NCBI GenBank assembly: GCA_944393565.1
Contig: CALYAM010000003.1
Coordinates: 70,444 to 109,041, forward strand
DNA length: 38,598 nucleotides
Source: an uncultured Clostridia bacterium
GTDB lineage: Bacteria > Bacillota > Clostridia > TANB77 > CAG-508
Direction: 5' to 3'
Part shown: positions 35,860-38,598 of the stretch, one piece after another
Layout of the letters: the number at the start of each line of letters is the position of its first letter
Numbering within the stretch: the first letter of the stretch is position 1
The notes under the pieces: generated by a model
What the model was told of the DNA's origin: nothing
Database searches by the model: none
The model's input: the letters and a program-made list of their open reading frames with translations, nothing else
Program-made: the position numbers and the translations under genes

Positions 35860-35873
35860 CGAACATATGTTTA
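35860..35873 (+). promoter_or_regulatory. SOS box (LexA operator)
   Basis: CGAACATATGTTTA matches the Gram-positive LexA site CGAAC-N4-GTTYG in 12 of 14 positions and is palindromic around ATAT. It overlaps the -35 hexamer of the promoter at 35870. Confidence 0.88.
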
Positions 35874-35898
35874 CATTTCGAATATTATATGATATAAT
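35870..35898 (+). promoter_or_regulatory. Promoter of the Y-family polymerase gene
   Basis: TTTACA (35870-35875), 17-base spacer, TATAAT (35893-35898). The SOS box covers the -35, so LexA should block it until DNA damage. Confidence 0.85.
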
Positions 35899-35921
35899 CA
35901 TATAATATAAGGAGGAACATT

Positions 35922-37424
35922 ATGCAAAATTTAAATCAGCACATTTATGTTTCAATAGATTTGAAAAGCTTTTATGCCTCTGTTGAATGTATAGAGCGCG
36001 GTTTAAACCCAATCATCACCAACCTGGTGGTTGCAGATAGTTCAATGACTGAAAAGACAATATGTCTTGCTGTCAGTCCTGCTCTTAAGTCATATGGCAT
36101 TTCTAGTAGGGCAAGACTTTTTGAAGTCGTTCAAAAAGTACATGAAATTAATTTTAGAAGAAGGCAGCTAGCCCCTAATAATACTTTTACATGTACATCA
36201 TATGACAATATTGCATTAAAGAAAAATCCAGACTTAGAATTAACTTATATAGTAGCTCCTCCTCGAATGAATCTTTATATTAAATATAGTAAAGCAATTT
36301 ATAATGTGTATTTAAAATGGTTTTCTCCAGATGATATACATGTATATTCAATAGATGAAGTTTTTATAGATATTACTCCTTATCTAAATACTTATAATAT
36401 GGAAGCAAAAAAACTTGTAACTAAAGTTATACAAAATGTATATGAAACTACTGGAATAACAGCCACTGCTGGAATTGGTACAAATTTATATCTTTGTAAA
36501 ATAGCAATGGATATAGTTGCAAAGCATGTAGAGCCTAATGAAAATGGTGTTAGAATAGCAGAATTAGATGAAATTTCTTATAGAAAATTATTATGGAATC
36601 ATAAGCCTATTACTGACTTTTGGCGAGTGGGAAATGGCTATGCGAAAAAATTGGAAAAACATAATATTTTTACTATGGGAGACATTGCAAAAGTTTCAAT
36701 AGACAACGAAGATTTATTATATAAATTGTTTGGAGTTAATGCAGAACTATTAATAGACCATGCTTGGGGCTGGGAACCAATTACTATTAATCAAATAAAG
36801 TCCTATAAGCCTATGTCAAATAGCCTAAGCTCAGGTCAAGTATTGCATTATCCATATAATTATGAGCAGACAAAATTAATTATAAAAGAAATGGCGGAAC
36901 TTCTTACTTTGGAATTAGTGGAAAAAAATTTAGTCACAAATCAACTTGCTCTAACAATCGGTTATGATGTTGAAAATTTGAGTAATCCATATATTCGTAA
37001 TTTATATAATGGCGAAATTGCAGAAGATAGATATGGTAGGCAAATTCCAAAACATTCTCATGGAACTATTAATTTAGATTACTACACTTCTTCTACTAAA
37101 ATAATAATTACTTCTTTTATGAAATTATATCAAAAGATTGTTAGTAATTTTTTATTAATACGAAGAATAAACATAGCATTTAATAATGTTGTAAGCCTTA
37201 AATTAGTTAAATCTAAAGATAATTTTAAGCAATTGGATTTGTTTACAAATTATCAAGAAATAGCAAGCTCTAATAAAGATGAAATGTTGGAAAACAAGTT
37301 GCAGAAAACATTAATACATATAAAAAAGAAATATGGTAAAAACGCTATATTAAAAGGTATGAATCTTCAAATAGGTGGAACAACTATTGAAAGAAATTTG
37401 AAAATAGGAGGACATAAAGGTTAA
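35922..37424 (+). CDS. Y-family DNA polymerase (UmuC/UvrX type), SOS-controlled
   Basis: 500 residues behind AAGGAGG. The palm starts YVSIDLKSFYASVEC with the metal-binding Asp; VYSIDEVFIDIT is the catalytic SIDE segment near residue 147. TATAGIGTNLYLCKIA is the fingers/thumb HhH part. The little-finger domain follows to about 420, with an extra C-terminal tail. This fits error-prone translesion polymerases like B. subtilis UvrX/YqjW. A LexA box sits on its promoter. A small truncated partner gene starts directly after its stop. Confidence 0.9.
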   Translation: MQNLNQHIYVSIDLKSFYASVECIERGLNPIITNLVVADSSMTEKTICLAVSPALKSYGISSRARLFEVVQKVHEINFRRRQLAPNNTFTCTSYDNIALKKNPDLELTYIVAPPRMNLYIKYSKAIYNVYLKWFSPDDIHVYSIDEVFIDITPYLNTYNMEAKKLVTKVIQNVYETTGITATAGIGTNLYLCKIAMDIVAKHVEPNENGVRIAELDEISYRKLLWNHKPITDFWRVGNGYAKKLEKHNIFTMGDIAKVSIDNEDLLYKLFGVNAELLIDHAWGWEPITINQIKSYKPMSNSLSSGQVLHYPYNYEQTKLIIKEMAELLTLELVEKNLVTNQLALTIGYDVENLSNPYIRNLYNGEIAEDRYGRQIPKHSHGTINLDYYTSSTKIIITSFMKLYQKIVSNFLLIRRINIAFNNVVSLKLVKSKDNFKQLDLFTNYQEIASSNKDEMLENKLQKTLIHIKKKYGKNAILKGMNLQIGGTTIERNLKIGGHKG

Positions 37425-37571
37425 ATGAAGAATAAATATATGGATATAATAAATTTACCTCATCATACGTCCATTAAATATCCTAAAATGCCTTTAGAAA
37501 TGCGAGCTGCACAGTTTGCTCCTTTTGCTGCATTAAATGGTTATGATTTAATTGAAAAAAAATTTGTTTGA
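37425..37571 (+). CDS. Small partner of the Y-family polymerase, truncated
   Basis: 48 residues starting the base after the polymerase stop. DIINLPHHTSIKYPKMP then EMRAAQFAPFAALNGYD is the start of the short protein that often follows UvrX-type polymerases and takes the place of YolD. Relatives run on for 50 or more residues after GYD; here a stop follows in seven codons. It is therefore a shortened form or a decaying gene. No CGG is involved. Confidence 0.6.
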   Translation: MKNKYMDIINLPHHTSIKYPKMPLEMRAAQFAPFAALNGYDLIEKKFV

Positions 37572-37651
37572 AAAATATAGTTCTTATAATGCGATTATAA
37601 AATAATTACAAAATTCTTTAAAATTGAAGATAATGCTTTTTACTTATATAC

Positions 37652-37691
37652 AAAAAAAACAACTTACAAATCTTTATATTAGTAAGTTGTT
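37652..37691 (-). terminator. Terminator of tRNA-Arg(ACG)
   Basis: ACAACTTAC (37659-37667) pairs with GTAAGTTGT (37682-37690), and the minus strand continues with a T-run. Confidence 0.8.
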
Positions 37692-37697
37692 ATGAAA

Positions 37698-37774
37698 TGG
37701 TGCGCCTGGAGGGACTCGAACCCCCGATCTGCAAGTTCGTAGCCTGCCATTCTATCCAGCTAAACTACAGGCGC
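37698..37774 (-). tRNA. tRNA-Arg (ACG)
   Basis: 77 bases with CCA. Acceptor GCGCCUG/CAGGCGC, anticodon stem GCAGG/CUUGC around the normal 7-base loop CUACGAA. ACG, with A34 turned to inosine, reads CGU, CGC and CGA but not CGG. This is the tRNA that leaves CGG open, unless a CCG tRNA exists elsewhere in the genome. Confidence 0.95.
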
Positions 37775-37965
37775 ATATAAGTATTCAGTAATTATGACAA
37801 AAGTTAGGTCAATTTTTCATATCACATGGTAAGGTCATAAAAAATTTTCTTAGTATTTATCATCAAAATATTTAGTAACAATATTAAAGTAGCAAAATTA
37901 CTTTCTCACTACAATTTCTATTATATACGCTATTTATATTTTTTGCAATAATTTTTAAAAAAATA

Positions 37966-37994
37966 TTGCAAAACAGTAAATTATATGTTATTAT
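37966..37994 (+). promoter_or_regulatory. Probable promoter of tRNA-Pro
   Basis: TTGCAA (37966-37971), 17-base spacer, TATTAT (37989-37994), 18 bases before the tRNA. Confidence 0.6.
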
Positions 37995-38012
37995 ATATGG
38001 GCATTAAGTTTT

Positions 38013-38088
38013 CGGGGTGTGGCTCAGTTGGTAGAGCGCGTGGTTTGGGACCATGAGGTCGCACGTTCGATCCGTGTCACCCCGACCA
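38013..38088 (+). tRNA. tRNA-Pro (UGG)
   Basis: 76 bases with CCA. Acceptor CGGGGUG/CACCCCG, anticodon stem CGUGG/CCAUG around loop UUUGGGA, anticodon UGG with G37. If it is the only proline tRNA it must read CCC by wobble, the kind of codon where +1 slippage is best known, which bears on the second yraN shift. Confidence 0.95.
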
Positions 38089-38108
38089 AAAGAAAAATGT
38101 TCTTGAAA

Positions 38109-38137
38109 GGCTTGAAATTACTGAATTTCAAGTCTTT
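38109..38137 (+). terminator. Terminator of tRNA-Pro
   Basis: CTTGAAATT (38111-38119) pairs with AATTTCAAG (38124-38132) around a 4-base loop, followed by a T-run. Confidence 0.75.
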
Positions 38138-38142
38138 TATTT

Positions 38143-38463
38143 TATCTGAATTTTAGTGTTTTTTTTACCGTATTTGAGAGTGTCTGTAAAAGGCTGTAAT
38201 ATGCTATTTTACTCTATTAGCCTTTGTTAGCCTTTCTCAGCCTTTTTCACAACTGCTTACAGTTAGCTCCCCAAATTTTGAGGAAATATTTTTTGGGGAG
38301 CTATATTCAGCTACCCAAAAACAATGTACTGATTTATGCCTAGAATCATTGATATTACTTAATATTATGTATTTTCAAAAAAATATTATTTATATGGAGA
38401 GCTGAGATTAGATCTCCATTTTGTTTAGTTACAATTACTAAACAAAATCTTCAAAATCAATAT
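38143..38463. other. Non-coding stretch with AGCCTTT repeats and a strong hairpin
   Basis: No gene seen. Three spaced copies of AGCCTTT lie at about 38220-38256 and AAAGGCT near 38189. AGCTCCCCAA (38265-38274) and TTGGGGAGCT (38293-38302) form a perfect 10-base stem. The spaced heptamers just after a tRNA resemble integrase arm sites, so this may be the edge of another element. Confidence 0.4.
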
Positions 38464-38598
38464 TCATATTATCTCTAAAATAACTATAAACACTTGTTTA
38501 TTCAGCTTTCCTGTAAATTTGTCTACTTTGTTTTTGCCATTTTTTAATAGTTTTAATACCTCTGTATAAGTAATGTTATTTTTATTTGCTCTTATTTT
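38464..38598 (-). CDS. C-terminal fragment of an unrecognised protein, possibly topoisomerase-like
   Basis: The last 44 codons of a minus-strand gene that enters from the right edge, ending at TGA 38466-38464. ITYTEVLKLLKNGKNKVDKF faintly recalls the C-terminal repeat of topoisomerase III-type enzymes of mobile elements, but the match is too short to rely on. A second frame (YFRDNMNIDFEDFV) would continue the likeness after a shift of -1 or +2, so the end may be damaged. Confidence 0.35.
   Translation of the reverse strand, partial: KIRANKNNITYTEVLKLLKNGKNKVDKFTGKLNKQVFIVILEII

Overview
The window is strongly AT-rich and reads as chromosome from a low-GC Gram-positive, probably an uncultured Clostridia-like Firmicute. 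This is inferred from the families present (AbrB with a zinc tail, LCP protein, PBP5-type carboxypeptidase, CvpA, a CmpB-type membrane protein), strong AGGAGG ribosome sites and a CGAAC-N4-GTT type SOS box. The species cannot be told from the sequence.

The main result is a recoding pattern. Nine apparently frameshifted genes (a resA-like thioredoxin, trxB, a GH13 amylase, yraN, dprA, comM, a UDP-sugar pyrophosphorylase, an excisionase-like gene and a FAD/Rieske oxidoreductase) break at eleven points. Every break is an in-frame CGG codon. Skipping its C and reading GGN as glycine restores the reading frame each time. Most of these glycines are family-invariant (both Walker A glycines and the PRPGEIS glycine of ComM, GGQGTRLG of the pyrophosphorylase, GTNRL of DprA). 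comM carries three such sites. Reading about 11,000 codons by eye, I found no in-frame CGG anywhere else, while CGG in other frames is common (AAC GGA, GCG GAA, TCG GAT). The two arginine tRNAs in the window have anticodons UCU and ACG, and neither should read CGG. The simplest reading is that CGG is not an ordinary arginine codon here but a +1 recoding signal (CGGN to Gly). A mobile element in the window carries it too.

Layout. 1-4679 (minus strand): metallo-hydrolase, LD-carboxypeptidase, trmL and a thioredoxin module (trxB, ccdA, resA-like, trxA). 4867-5721: a small HTH repressor divergent from an AbrB-like regulator and a small unknown gene. 5838-7833: zeta-type toxin with a small partner, and a PHP phosphoesterase. 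7954-12189: amylase, then yraN, dprA and comM, a DNA-uptake/recombination block. 12440-15464: a restriction-modification pair (HNH nuclease and a double adenine methylase). 15497-21560: UDP-sugar pyrophosphorylase, metallophosphoesterase and a two-gene ABC exporter. 21918-27131: initiator tRNA-Met with a 5.2 kb integrative element in its 3' end (integrase, repressor, excisionase-like protein, small DNA-binding proteins). 27292-33923: comEA, D-Ala-D-Ala carboxypeptidase, LCP ligase, CvpA, a DUF5711-like protein, a GDT1-type cation exporter and a CmpB-like protein. 34002-38088: tRNA-Arg(UCU), FAD/Rieske oxidoreductase, SOS-controlled Y-family polymerase, tRNA-Arg(ACG) and tRNA-Pro(UGG). The right end may be the edge of a second element.

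All calls come from reading the sequence by eye; no search or computation was run.
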